A DNA stretch of 64,000 nt from Actinopolymorpha alba DSM 45243 (lineage in GTDB: Bacteria; Actinomycetota; Actinomycetes; Propionibacteriales; Actinopolymorphaceae), in assembly GCF_000373925.1 (NCBI RefSeq), contig NZ_KB892745.1:56212-120211 (forward strand), given 5' to 3'. This document shows, piece after piece, positions 18,214-26,559 of the stretch. Positions within the stretch are counted from its first letter, which is position 1; every line of letters begins with the position of its first letter. A model generated the notes under the pieces. It was not told where the DNA came from. It did no database searches and worked only from the letters and a program-made list of their open reading frames with translations. The position numbers and the translations under genes were made by a program.

Positions 18214-18254
18214 GAGCGGCGATGAGGGTGGAGCGGCGATGAGGGTGGAGCGGG
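18214..18254 (+). repeat. 17-bp tandem duplication at the meaB start
   Basis: GAGCGGCGATGAGGGTG occurs twice in tandem (18214-18230 and 18231-18247) and is followed by GAGCGGG. It duplicates the ATG and its upstream region. Because 17 is not a multiple of three, only the second ATG is in frame with the MeaB protein. Confidence 0.8.
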
Positions 18255-19234
18255 CGCGGGCTGGACAACGGCGCGACGTACCCTCCCTCGTCGAGTCCGC
18301 CCGGTCCGGTGATCCGCGCGCGGTCGCCCGGCTGATCTCTCTGGTCGAGGACGCCTCACCACGCCTCCGGGAGGTCGCCGCCGCCCTCATTCCGTACGCC
18401 GGTCAGGCGGAGGTCATCGGCATCACCGGGGCACCCGGGGTGGGCAAGTCGACCTGCACCTCCGCGTTGGTCACGGCGTATCGCCGGGCGGGTCGCCGGG
18501 TCGGCGTCCTCGCCGTCGATCCCACCTCGCCGTTCTCCGGAGGCGCCCTCCTCGGCGACCGGGTCCGGATGCAGGAGCACGCCACCGACCCTGACGTCTT
18601 CATCAGGTCGATGGCCACCCGCGGCCACCTCGGCGGCCTTGCCTGGGCGACACCTCAGGCGCTTCGGGTCCTGGACGCCGCCGGCTGCGAGGTGATCCTG
18701 GTCGAGACGGTCGGCGTCGGACAGTCCGAGGTCGAGGTGGCGGGGCTCGCCGACACCACCCTTGTGCTGCTCGCTCCCGGCATGGGGGACGCGGTCCAGG
18801 TGGCGAAGGCCGGTCTCCTCGAGGTCGGAGATGTGTACGTCGTCAACAAGGCGGACCGCGACGGAGCCGACCGGGTCGGACGAGATCTTCGCCACATGCT
18901 CGCCCTGGGCGAGCACCGGGAGGGTTCCTGGATCCCTCGGATCGTCCGCACTGTGGCCACGACCGGCGACGGGATCGACGCGGTGGTCGACGCGGTGACC
19001 CAGCACCGGGCGTATCTGCGTGAGTCGGGGGAGTTGGCCCGCCGGCGGACCCGCCGCGCGCATGACGAAATCGCCGAGCTGACCCTGGTCGACCTGCGCA
19101 AACGCCTGGACCTGCTACCGCACGACCGCCGCCTTGACGCGCTCGCCGAGCGCGTGGTGGCTGGCGAGCTGGACCCCTATCAGGCCGCCGACGAGCTGGT
19201 CGCGGAGGTGCTCGGCGCGCCGTCCCCTTCGTGA
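18239..19234 (+). CDS. meaB: Methylmalonyl-CoA mutase-associated GTPase MeaB
   Basis: A 331-residue G3E-family GTPase that protects and reloads adenosylcobalamin mutases. Walker A is GAPGVGKST (residues 64-72); the switch and base-recognition motifs are DPTSPFSGGALLGDR, ETVGVGQSEVEV and NKADRDG. The start ATG lies in the second unit of a tandem repeat. It sits between the thiolase gene and small membrane-protein genes, about 3 kb upstream of the isobutyryl-CoA mutase gene, its likely client in this window. Confidence 0.93.
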   Translation: MRVERARAGQRRDVPSLVESARSGDPRAVARLISLVEDASPRLREVAAALIPYAGQAEVIGITGAPGVGKSTCTSALVTAYRRAGRRVGVLAVDPTSPFSGGALLGDRVRMQEHATDPDVFIRSMATRGHLGGLAWATPQALRVLDAAGCEVILVETVGVGQSEVEVAGLADTTLVLLAPGMGDAVQVAKAGLLEVGDVYVVNKADRDGADRVGRDLRHMLALGEHREGSWIPRIVRTVATTGDGIDAVVDAVTQHRAYLRESGELARRRTRRAHDEIAELTLVDLRKRLDLLPHDRRLDALAERVVAGELDPYQAADELVAEVLGAPSPS

Positions 19235-19381
19235 GGTCTCTGGATCACTTAGGCTTCTGGGACCACGCTGTGGACATGTACGCCGTTTACTCTTTGCGGC
19301 GTGGCCGATACCACTTAGAGTTCGTGGTGGGCTACAACACGCAAGCAGGCCGCACAGGGGTCCCAGGGAGGAGTGCCGAAC

Positions 19382-19549
19382 GTGACAGCAGGTACGAAGA
19401 AGGTCGTGACCTGGTTGGTCATCGCCTTTGTTGCGTTCTACTTGATCACCAATCCGGACAACGCCGCCGGTGCCGTCCGTGGCGCTGGCAGCTTTCTTAG
19501 TACTGGATTCGAGTCCGTCATCCGGTTCCTGACCTCAGTCTTCGCGTGA
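19382..19549 (+). CDS. Small single-pass membrane protein, unknown
   Basis: A 55-residue protein beginning MTAGTKKVVTWLVIAFVAFY from a GTG at 19382, preceded by GGGAGGAG. It has one hydrophobic helix (residues ~9-23) and an amphipathic C-terminal half rich in Gly, Phe and Ser. Its stop overlaps the GTG of the next gene by four bases (GTGA), so the two are coupled. Similar short proteins precede PH-domain membrane proteins in other actinobacteria as I recall; function unknown. Confidence 0.8.
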   Translation: MTAGTKKVVTWLVIAFVAFYLITNPDNAAGAVRGAGSFLSTGFESVIRFLTSVFA

Positions 19550-20208
19550 CCGGACCCCTCCGCTGGGTCCGCCGAGCCCTGGCTGATCCAAGAATCGTGC
19601 GGCACCTCCTCTCCGACGAGGGCGAGGTGGTGGTCGACGAGGTACGCCACCACTGGGTGGTCTATCTCCTCCCGATCCTGGAGTGCCTCGGTGCCCTGCT
19701 GTTGTTCGGGGTGATGATCAACCTCCCTGTCAACGCCGCCTGGGTGCCGTTCGCCGCCGCACTGGTCTTGTTGGCGCACGCCGGTTGGCGTGCGCTCAAC
19801 GAGCACATGGACCGCTTCGTCATCACCAACATGCGGGTGTTCCGGGTCAAAGGCGTTCTGACCAAGAAGATCGCCACCACGCCGATCATGAGGATTCTCG
19901 ACATCACCGTCGACAAGCCGTTCATCGGTCGGATCCTCGGCTACGGGCACTTCATCTTCGAGTCGGCGGCGCAGGACCAGGGCCTTCGTGAGATCAAGTA
20001 CGTCGGACGTCCCGACCAGCGTGACCTCACGATCCAGCGTCTGTTGCAACGTTCGGGTCTCCGCGCGACGGCCAAGGAGCAGGACGACGAGGAGGAGGAC
20101 GAGGGTCCCTCGGCGGCGACGACGGCGGCCATGGCGCGCAGACGCGCCGGGCGCGCCAACCACCCCCGCCAGCCCCGGCCACCCACCGCTCGCCGCCTTC
20201 CGCGTTAG
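19546..20208 (+). CDS. PH-domain (bPH2-like) membrane protein
   Basis: A 220-residue protein with two adjacent membrane helices (residues ~40-80: YLLPILECLGALLLFGVMI and AWVPFAAALVLLAHAGW). They are followed by a bacterial pleckstrin-homology-like domain (FVITNMRVFRVKGVLTKKIATTPIMRILDITVDKPFIGRILGYGHFIFE) and a charged, low-complexity tail with DDEEEDEG and a basic end. GTG start overlaps the upstream small gene. Family role is not established; envelope stress or lipid binding is proposed. Confidence 0.85.
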   Translation: MTGPLRWVRRALADPRIVRHLLSDEGEVVVDEVRHHWVVYLLPILECLGALLLFGVMINLPVNAAWVPFAAALVLLAHAGWRALNEHMDRFVITNMRVFRVKGVLTKKIATTPIMRILDITVDKPFIGRILGYGHFIFESAAQDQGLREIKYVGRPDQRDLTIQRLLQRSGLRATAKEQDDEEEDEGPSAATTAAMARRRAGRANHPRQPRPPTARRLPR

Positions 20209-20238
20209 AGCCGTTCGCACGCGCCAGTCCCAGAGTTT

Positions 20239-20268
20239 TCGCCGCCGTCCGCTACCGGGCGGCGGCGA
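20239..20268 (+). terminator. Hairpin downstream of PH-domain gene
   Basis: TCGCCGCCG and CGGCGGCGA (20239-20247, 20260-20268) pair perfectly around a 12-nt loop, 31 bp after the stop codon. The remainder of the 20209-20604 gap holds no credible gene; it should include the promoter of the PAP2 gene, but I see no clear -35/-10 pair. Confidence 0.6.
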
Positions 20269-20604
20269 TTCGTATCCGGGGGCAGCCAGGTTGTGGGGTA
20301 CGGATCGTTACCTGGCCGCCGTGGATTCTCACCCTGGCTGGGTAGGCTTCGGGCTGGCCGGAGGCGTCACCCGCCCAGTGGTGGGCCCGTCATCCCGGCT
20401 GGTTAGCCCGAGGTGAACGGTTCAATAACGCTCCGAATATGACGAAGGAGTAGGAACCGGACCAAGTCGTACACCGTCTATCGTCGGGTACGTCGACCAG
20501 GATGTCGCTTGCGGCGTCCGCACAGTGTGTGGTTCCGGCCCCGCTCGGGCTTCGCCCGTCCGGGCCCACCCCCACCGCTGTCGATCGAAAGGAGCCGGCT
20601 CGCC

Positions 20605-21570
20605 ATGGACAGTCGGGTCTCGGGAACTCGACGAGACGGGTCCAGCGGTGCGCGTTCGAGATTCCCCGTTCTGTCGGTTGCCCTTTTCGTCGGAGTCCTT
20701 GCGATCTTTGGGGATCTGGCGCGCGGCGGGCCCTTGCTTCGTCTCGACGCCGAGGTGGCGGGCATCTGGCAGTTCCAAGGTCCTTACGACTATCCATTCG
20801 CCGACGGTGTTGACCGAATTGGCCAGCGGCTCATCTGTCTGCCGCTGCTTTTCCTTGTCGCCTACCTGCTGAGCCGGCGGATCCGTAGCATCCGACCCCT
20901 TGTCATCGCGGTGGGGGCGACGTTCGCCCTCAACCTCGTGGTCGGACTCCTGAAGCTCGCGAGTGGCCGGGAGAGCCCGCGCACCGGCGGACCGGCTCTT
21001 TTCGTCGGCGACAACGTGCTCTTTCCCTCGGGTCACACAGCCAACGTGATCTTCGTGTACGGCCTGATCGTGGCGCTGCTCGTGCGGTACGGCCAGATCC
21101 GGGCGCATCAGCGACGCCTCCTCATGGCGGCAGTCGGGCTGGTCGGCGTGGTCATGACCGTCGTCTCCGTCTACCGCCACACCCACTGGCTGAGTGACCT
21201 GGTGGCGGGCGCCATGATCGGCGGCGCCATGCTCGAGCTGTCGCTCACTGCCGACCGCGAGTGGCATCGGCTGGTCGGCTGGCTCCGCCGGCTCGCCGGA
21301 CCGACCTGGGTGGTCGTCGAGTGGGTGGTCCGGCGGATCCGCCCGCGCATCGTGCCACCGGCCCCGGCGGGCCGTCCGCCGCGCCGGTCCGATGCCGAGA
21401 TGGAGTCGGTCTCAGGTCCATCGTCCCGGCTGTCAGGCCCGGGCCGGCCCACCTCCGGGCCACGGGCACCCAAGCCGTCCGCACCTGCCCGGCTCACCCG
21501 GCCGCGAGGCGCTCATCAGGATGTTCGCCCGCCGGAGTCACTGGCCGGTCCACCGTCCCGGCGCCCGTAA
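20605..21570 (+). CDS. PAP2-family membrane phosphatase
   Basis: A 321-residue integral membrane phosphatase. PAP2 motifs are KLASGRESPR (motif 1), PSGH (motif 2, 21030 region) and SVYRHTHWLSDLVAG (motif 3 with the nucleophilic His). About six hydrophobic segments span residues 18-215; the final ~100 residues are a Pro/Arg/Ser-rich cytosolic or disordered tail. AAAGGAG precedes the ATG at 20605. Such enzymes hydrolyse lipid phosphates, including undecaprenyl pyrophosphate; the substrate here is not known. Confidence 0.88.
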   Translation: MDSRVSGTRRDGSSGARSRFPVLSVALFVGVLAIFGDLARGGPLLRLDAEVAGIWQFQGPYDYPFADGVDRIGQRLICLPLLFLVAYLLSRRIRSIRPLVIAVGATFALNLVVGLLKLASGRESPRTGGPALFVGDNVLFPSGHTANVIFVYGLIVALLVRYGQIRAHQRRLLMAAVGLVGVVMTVVSVYRHTHWLSDLVAGAMIGGAMLELSLTADREWHRLVGWLRRLAGPTWVVVEWVVRRIRPRIVPPAPAGRPPRRSDAEMESVSGPSSRLSGPGRPTSGPRAPKPSAPARLTRPRGAHQDVRPPESLAGPPSRRP

Positions 21571-21619
21571 GCCTGGTCCGTACGCCGGGCCAGCGCACAT
21601 GGGTGCGGTAGCCGCCTGT

Positions 21620-21625
21620 TACTTT
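21620..21625 (+). promoter_or_regulatory. TANNNT -10 element, leaderless start
   Basis: TACTTT lies seven bases before the MarR gene ATG at 21633 and no ribosome-binding site is seen. Confidence 0.4.
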
Positions 21626-21632
21626 CCTCGTC

Positions 21633-22148
21633 ATGGCGAAGAGGAGGCCGCTGCCGTTCGACCCAGTGCAGGAAGCCGCGCGACAGTGGGAGAGCCACTT
21701 TGGCGCAGACGCCGCGGTCGAGCCGATGCGGGCGGTCACTTCGCTCATGCGGGTCCAGCAGATCGTGCTGGGACGACTCGACGAGATCCTGCGCCGGTAT
21801 GACCTGACCTTCGCCCGTTACGAGGCGTTGGTGCTGCTGACCTTCACCCGCTCCGGTGCGCTCCCGCTGGGCAAGATGGGTGAGCGCCTGCAGGTGCATC
21901 CGACCTCGGTGACCTCGATCGTGCGCCGGCTGGAGCGTGACGGGCTGGTCCGGCGTACCCCCCATCCCGAGGACGGTCGCGGCGTGCTCGCGGAGGTGAC
22001 CGACGAGGGACGGGCGGTCGTGGAGGCGACGACCAAGGAGTTGGTCGCGATCCGGTTCGGGTTCAGCGCGCTCGACGACGCGGCGCTCACGACGGTCCAC
22101 GCCCTCCTCACCGAGATCCGGCGTGATGCCGGAGATTTTCTGACCTGA
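21633..22148 (+). CDS. MarR-family transcriptional regulator
   Basis: A 171-residue winged-helix regulator. The DNA-binding core reads LTFARYEALVLLTF, KMGERLQVHPTSVTSIVRRLERDGLVRR and the wing HPEDGRGVLAEVTDEGR. The N-terminal ~45 residues and a C-terminal helix form the dimer region. It is followed 91 bp later by icmA, with an 18-bp palindrome in the gap, and the same MarR-mutase pairing occurs in Streptomyces as I recall. Control of the mutase gene is a reasonable inference. Confidence 0.9.
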   Translation: MAKRRPLPFDPVQEAARQWESHFGADAAVEPMRAVTSLMRVQQIVLGRLDEILRRYDLTFARYEALVLLTFTRSGALPLGKMGERLQVHPTSVTSIVRRLERDGLVRRTPHPEDGRGVLAEVTDEGRAVVEATTKELVAIRFGFSALDDAALTTVHALLTEIRRDAGDFLT

Positions 22149-22177
22149 GTCCTCCGTTACGTTTGCCGCCCACCGTT

Positions 22178-22195
22178 TAGTTGGACGTCCTACTA
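22178..22195. promoter_or_regulatory. Candidate MarR operator upstream of icmA
   Basis: TAGTTGGACGTCCTACTA is symmetric at 16 of 18 positions around ACGT. It overlaps a TACTAT -10-like hexamer and lies 45 bp before the mutase start, directly after the MarR gene. Confidence 0.6.
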
Positions 22196-22239
22196 TCGAG
22201 GACGAGGTGGAACCCGCGCAGGGCGTACGGGAGGTCCCC

Positions 22240-23979
22240 ATGAGGGCTGAAGACATCGCCGCTGGTCGCCGCCGCTGGCAGCAGCGGTACGCCGCGGCGG
22301 CCGAACGTGGTCCCGGACAGCCACGCGAGGCGGCCGGTCCGCCGCGCGAGGCGGCCGAGCAGCAGCAGCAGCCGTCCCGGCAGTGGACGACGCTGTCGGG
22401 TGAGGAGGTCGAGCCCGTCTACGGCCCACCCGAGGCGACCGAAGACCCGAGGTTCGAGCGGATCGGCTGGCCCGGGGAGTACCCGTTCACGCGCGGGCTC
22501 TACCCGACCGGATATCGCGGACGGACCTGGACGATCCGGCAGTTCGCGGGCTTCGGGAACGCCCGGCAGACCAACGAGCGCTACAAGATGATCCTCGCCG
22601 CCGGCGGGGGCGGGCTCTCCGTGGCGTTCGACATGCCGACGTTGATGGGGCGCGACTCCGACGAGCCGCAGGCCCGGGGTGAGGTCGGGCACTGCGGGGT
22701 CGCGATCGACTCGGCGGCCGACATGGACGTGCTCTTCGCCGGCATCCCGCTGGACGAGGTGACCACCTCGATGACGATCTCGGGCCCGGCCGTCCCGATC
22801 TTCTGCATGTATCTCGTCGCCGCCGAGCGCCAGGGCGTCGACGTCGGCAAACTCAACGGCACCCTGCAGACCGACATCTTCAAGGAGTACATCGCCCAGA
22901 AGGAATGGTTGTTCGCGCCGCAGCCGCACCTGCGCCTGATCGGCGACCTGATGGAGTTCTGTGCCAAGGAGATCCCGGCGTACAAGCCGTTGTCGGTGTC
23001 GGGTTACCACATCCGTGAGGCTGGTGCGACGGCCGCGCAGGAGCTGGCGTTCACCCTTGCGGACGGGTTCGGGTACGTCGAGCTCGGGCTGTCCCGTGGC
23101 CTGGACGTCGACGTCTTCGCCCCCGGTCTGTCGTTCTTCTTCGACAGCCACATCGACTTCTTCGAGGAGATCGCGAAGTTCCGCGCGGCCCGCCGGATCT
23201 GGGCGCGCTGGATGCGTGACGTCTACGGCGCGAAGACCGAGCGGGCGCAGTGGTTGCGATTCCACACCCAGACCGCGGGCGTCTCCCTCACGGCGCAACA
23301 GCCGTACAACAACGTCGTGCGTACGACGGTCGAGGCGCTGGCGGCGGTGTTGGGTGGCACGAACTCCCTGCACACGAACGCTCTCGACGAAACGCTCGCT
23401 CTCCCGTCAGAACAGTCGGCGGAGGTGGCGCTGCGGACCCAGCAGGTCCTCATGGAGGAGACCGGCGTTCCGAACGTCGCCGACCCGCTCGGTGGCTCGT
23501 GGTACGTCGAGGCGCTGACCGACAAACTCGAGGCTCAGGCCGAAGAAACGTTCGCCCAAATCAAGGAGATGGGTGGCGACGGCACGATCACCGCCGGGCT
23601 GCTCCGCGGGATCGAGGACGGTTGGTTCATGAGCGAGATCGCCGACTCGGCGTTCCAGTACCAACGGGCACTGGAGAAGGGCGAGAAGAAGATCGTCGGC
23701 GTCAACTCCCACAACGAGACCGTGACGGGCGAGGTGGAGATCCTTCGGGTGAGCCACGAGGTCGAACGCGAACAGCGACGGGAGCTGGCGGAGCGGCGTC
23801 GTACCCGCGCGCAAGACGTGGTTGACACTGCCCTCCGGCAGCTGGCGGAGGTGGCCCGCACGGACCAGAACATGCTGCCCGCGATGCTGGAGGCGACCCG
23901 GGCGGAGGCGACGCTGGGTGAGATCTGCGGCGTGCTGAAGGCCGAGTGGGGGGAGTACCGCGAGCCGGCGAGGTTCTGA
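22240..23979 (+). CDS. icmA: Isobutyryl-CoA mutase large (substrate-binding) subunit
   Basis: A 579-residue acyl-CoA mutase subunit lacking the B12-binding domain, which fits the separate small subunit of the Icm type. The key residues differ from methylmalonyl-CoA mutase: the position of Tyr89 is Phe102 (RQFAGF) and the position of Arg207 is Gln220 (YIAQKEW). The conserved catalytic His is His257 (SGYHIREAG). Phe and Gln at these sites are the established marks of isobutyryl-CoA mutase. It interconverts isobutyryl- and n-butyryl-CoA. ATG at 22240 follows GGGAGG. The B12 subunit gene is not in this window. Confidence 0.88.
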   Translation: MRAEDIAAGRRRWQQRYAAAAERGPGQPREAAGPPREAAEQQQQPSRQWTTLSGEEVEPVYGPPEATEDPRFERIGWPGEYPFTRGLYPTGYRGRTWTIRQFAGFGNARQTNERYKMILAAGGGGLSVAFDMPTLMGRDSDEPQARGEVGHCGVAIDSAADMDVLFAGIPLDEVTTSMTISGPAVPIFCMYLVAAERQGVDVGKLNGTLQTDIFKEYIAQKEWLFAPQPHLRLIGDLMEFCAKEIPAYKPLSVSGYHIREAGATAAQELAFTLADGFGYVELGLSRGLDVDVFAPGLSFFFDSHIDFFEEIAKFRAARRIWARWMRDVYGAKTERAQWLRFHTQTAGVSLTAQQPYNNVVRTTVEALAAVLGGTNSLHTNALDETLALPSEQSAEVALRTQQVLMEETGVPNVADPLGGSWYVEALTDKLEAQAEETFAQIKEMGGDGTITAGLLRGIEDGWFMSEIADSAFQYQRALEKGEKKIVGVNSHNETVTGEVEILRVSHEVEREQRRELAERRRTRAQDVVDTALRQLAEVARTDQNMLPAMLEATRAEATLGEICGVLKAEWGEYREPARF

Positions 23980-23983
23980 CCGG

Positions 23984-24910
23984 TCAGCTGCCCACTGTCA
24001 AGACGACCTTGCCATTGACCCGGCGGTGGAGGAGGTCCTCGAGCAGCGGCTTCGCCTCTCCCCACGGCGCGGTCGCCGCGACCTGGGGGTCGAGCAACCC
24101 GCTGGCAAGGAGCTGTATGAGGAAGGCGAGCGTCGGCGCCATCGGCGTCCGGGACGCCTCGAGGAGCAGACTGAAGCGCCGGAACACCGTGTCCGGATGG
24201 CGGTGTCCCCAGTCGGCGGGCAGCGTCAACGGCTGACCGGACGCGTTGCCGTACGCCACCGCGACTCCGTCCGGCTTCAACCGGTCCATGGCGGCGGCGA
24301 GGATCTGGCCGCCCACGCCGTCGACGACCAGATCCGGGAGTTCGTCGGGGACGTCGTCGTACGTCGTGACGACGCTCGCGCCAAGCTCGCCGAGCCCCAC
24401 GGCGCGCTCCGCGGACCCCACGACCGCGATGACCCGGGCCCCGCCGCGGGCGGCGAGCTGGACCAGGAACCTCCCCACACCGCCACCGGCACCAGTCACG
24501 AGAAGGGTGCTGCCGAGCAGCCAGCCTGCCTTCCGTAGCGAGTGGTACGCCGTGAGCCCCGCGACTGGGAGGGCCGCGGCCTCGGTGTCGCGTACTTCTT
24601 CGGGAAGGGACGCGAGCGCCCGGGTCGGGACGGCCACGCGTTCGGCCCACCCGGTGCTGGGCGCCACCCCCACCACCCGGGTACCAGCGGCGGGCCCGGA
24701 ACCATCGTCGGCGGCGCGTACGACGACGCCGGCGACGTCCCAGCCAAGGCGCGATCCCGGCGGGAGCCGCTCCGCGTGCGCGAGCTCGCCGCGGTTGACC
24801 GAGACCGCGCGCACCTCCACGACCGCCTCGTCCTCGCGGGGCGATGGCTCGTCGATGTCAGCGAGCCGCAGATCTGTCGGGCCGTGTCCGGTGGTGAGCA
24901 GAGCCTTCAC
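23984..24910 (-). CDS. Quinone-oxidoreductase-like medium-chain dehydrogenase
   Basis: A 308-residue zinc-independent MDR family protein. It has the GroES-like N-terminus (VVEVRAVSVNRGELAHAERLPPGSRLGWDVAGVV), the nucleotide-binding motif VTGAGGGVGRFLVQLAA and the C-terminal HRRVNGKVVLTV ending typical of quinone oxidoreductases. The GTG at 24910 starts at the conserved VKALLTTGHG; no good ribosome site is visible. It is convergent with icmA (4 bp apart) and divergent from an FGGY kinase. NADPH-dependent reduction of an unknown substrate is likely. Confidence 0.85.
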   Translation of the reverse strand: MKALLTTGHGPTDLRLADIDEPSPREDEAVVEVRAVSVNRGELAHAERLPPGSRLGWDVAGVVVRAADDGSGPAAGTRVVGVAPSTGWAERVAVPTRALASLPEEVRDTEAAALPVAGLTAYHSLRKAGWLLGSTLLVTGAGGGVGRFLVQLAARGGARVIAVVGSAERAVGLGELGASVVTTYDDVPDELPDLVVDGVGGQILAAAMDRLKPDGVAVAYGNASGQPLTLPADWGHRHPDTVFRRFSLLLEASRTPMAPTLAFLIQLLASGLLDPQVAATAPWGEAKPLLEDLLHRRVNGKVVLTVGS

Positions 24911-24981
24911 GTGCAAGGAGATACCCGTCAGAGATGGGCTCACCCAGGACCGGGTTGACGGGACCTGGCCGCACCGGTGGG

Positions 24982-26451
24982 ATGAGGCGGGTGGCGGACA
25001 GCGACGCGATCTGGTTGGGCGTGGACCTTGGTACCCAGGGCGTGCGGGTACTCGCGGTGTCGGGAGCCGGGCGGGTGGTGGCCCGGTCGGGTGTCCCGCT
25101 GACCAGCCGGCGGGACGGCCCCCAGCACGAGCAGGATCCCGAGGAGTGGTGGTCGGCGTTCCTGCGGGCCGCGGTGGAGGCGACGCGTGACCTCGATGCG
25201 GGCCGGGTGCGCGGACTGTCGGTGTGTAGTACGTCCGGCACGGTGCTGTTCGTCCAGGAGACCGGCGGTGACCCGGCGCGTCCGGTGACGCCGGCCCTGA
25301 TGTACGACGACGGGCGGGCCGGAGCTTACGCCGAGCGGGCCGCCGCCGACCCCGCGCCGGGATGGGCCGCGGCGGGTGCTCACCCGCAGGCGTCCTGGGG
25401 CCTGGCCAAGGCGCTGTGGCTGCTCGACCATCACGACGTACCCGCTGGCGCACGCCTCGCGCACCAGGCCGACCTCGTGACGTCGCGGTTGGTGGGCCAG
25501 CCGGTGGCCACCGACTGGAGCCACGCGCTGAAGAGCGGCGTCGACCTCGGTGCGGGCGACTGGCCGGTCGAGACGTTGGCGAGGTTGGGCCTTGCGCCGG
25601 CGCGGCTGCCAGGTGTCGTCGCGCCGGGCGCACTACTGGGTCCGGTGAGCGGACGGGCCGCCGAGATCACCGGCATTCCGGCCGGAACGCCGGTCGTCGC
25701 GGGGCTCACTGATGGTTGCGCGGCTCAGGTGGCGTCGGGTGCGCTCGCCGCGGGTGCCTGGAACTTCGTCCTCGGCACGACGCTCGTGCTCAAGGGCACG
25801 ACCGCGCTGCCGGTCGAGGATCCCACCGGAACGGTCTACTCCCACCGGAGCCCGGATGGCGTCTGGTGGCCGGGCGGTGCGTCAAGTGCTGGTGCCGGCG
25901 TACTCGCGCGGGAGTTTCCCGACGCCGACCTCGCCGCTCTCGACCGCGCTGCTGGTGCGTACGAGCCGGCCGGCTGCCTCAGCTATCCGCTGGTCGGGAC
26001 CGGCGAGCGGTTCCCTTTCCGGAGCCCGGACGCGGTGGGATTCACGGTGGGAAGGTCCGCGGACGGGGCGGCCGAGAGGTACGCATCGCTGCTGCAGGGC
26101 GTCGGCTTCGTCGAGCGGTTGTCCCTGGACCACGTGCGGGCGTTGGGCGCGCCCGTCACCGGGGCGGTGACGCTCACGGGCGGGGCGACCCGCAGCGCGT
26201 ACTGGTCCCAGATCCAGGCCGACATCCTCCGCCGGGAGATCGTCGTACCGGAGGTCACCGACGGCGCGTTCGGGATGGCGGTCGTCGCGGCGAGTACGGC
26301 GTACCCCTCACTCAGCGACGCGGCGGCGGCCTTGGTGCGGGCGCGTGAGCGGTTCGAGCCGCGGGCAGATGTGTCTGACCGCTTCGACGAGACGTACGAC
26401 CGGTGGCGCGCGGAGCTGACCGCGCGGGGCTGGCTCGGGGCGGGATCGTGA
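24982..26451 (+). CDS. FGGY-family carbohydrate kinase (xylulokinase-like)
   Basis: A 489-residue FGGY kinase. The N-terminal loop is LGVDLGTQGVRVLAV; the catalytic Asp lies in VVAGLTDGCAAQV; the adenosine motifs FVLGTTLVLKG and TLTGGATRSAYWSQIQADI are present. The start may be ATG 24982 or GTG 24991, the latter after GAGG. It is one of four FGGY kinases in the window. The stop codon overlaps the first of two 22-bp direct repeats that flank the next gene. Confidence 0.88.
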   Translation: MRRVADSDAIWLGVDLGTQGVRVLAVSGAGRVVARSGVPLTSRRDGPQHEQDPEEWWSAFLRAAVEATRDLDAGRVRGLSVCSTSGTVLFVQETGGDPARPVTPALMYDDGRAGAYAERAAADPAPGWAAAGAHPQASWGLAKALWLLDHHDVPAGARLAHQADLVTSRLVGQPVATDWSHALKSGVDLGAGDWPVETLARLGLAPARLPGVVAPGALLGPVSGRAAEITGIPAGTPVVAGLTDGCAAQVASGALAAGAWNFVLGTTLVLKGTTALPVEDPTGTVYSHRSPDGVWWPGGASSAGAGVLAREFPDADLAALDRAAGAYEPAGCLSYPLVGTGERFPFRSPDAVGFTVGRSADGAAERYASLLQGVGFVERLSLDHVRALGAPVTGAVTLTGGATRSAYWSQIQADILRREIVVPEVTDGAFGMAVVAASTAYPSLSDAAAALVRARERFEPRADVSDRFDETYDRWRAELTARGWLGAGS

Positions 26452-26465
26452 AGACTTTTCGTCGA
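26444..26465 (+). repeat. 22-bp direct repeat, left copy
   Basis: This matches 27521-27542 at 20 of 22 positions (both begin GATCGTGAAG and end TCGTCGA). The two copies flank the AbiEi-like gene and each overlaps the stop codon of the gene before it. Confidence 0.7.
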
Positions 26466-26559
26466 TATTTGACGAATATCCTTCATCATCTTCCCCGCTG
26501 TCCACAGCCTGGCATCTCGCGGCAGCGTCGAGGCGCGGAATCCCGCCATAGTCGGGCGG

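Noticed and set aside
22149..22239. Cobalamin riboswitch upstream of the B12-dependent mutase
   Set aside because: The gap is only 91 bp and lacks a B12-box-like sequence; it holds a palindromic operator instead.
22240..23979. Methylmalonyl-CoA mutase assignment
   Set aside because: Phe and Gln occupy the positions of Tyr89 and Arg207, which fit isobutyryl-CoA mutase.
26505..26515. DnaA-box-like TGTCCACAG as an origin
   Set aside because: A single match without clustering or an AT-rich unwinding region.
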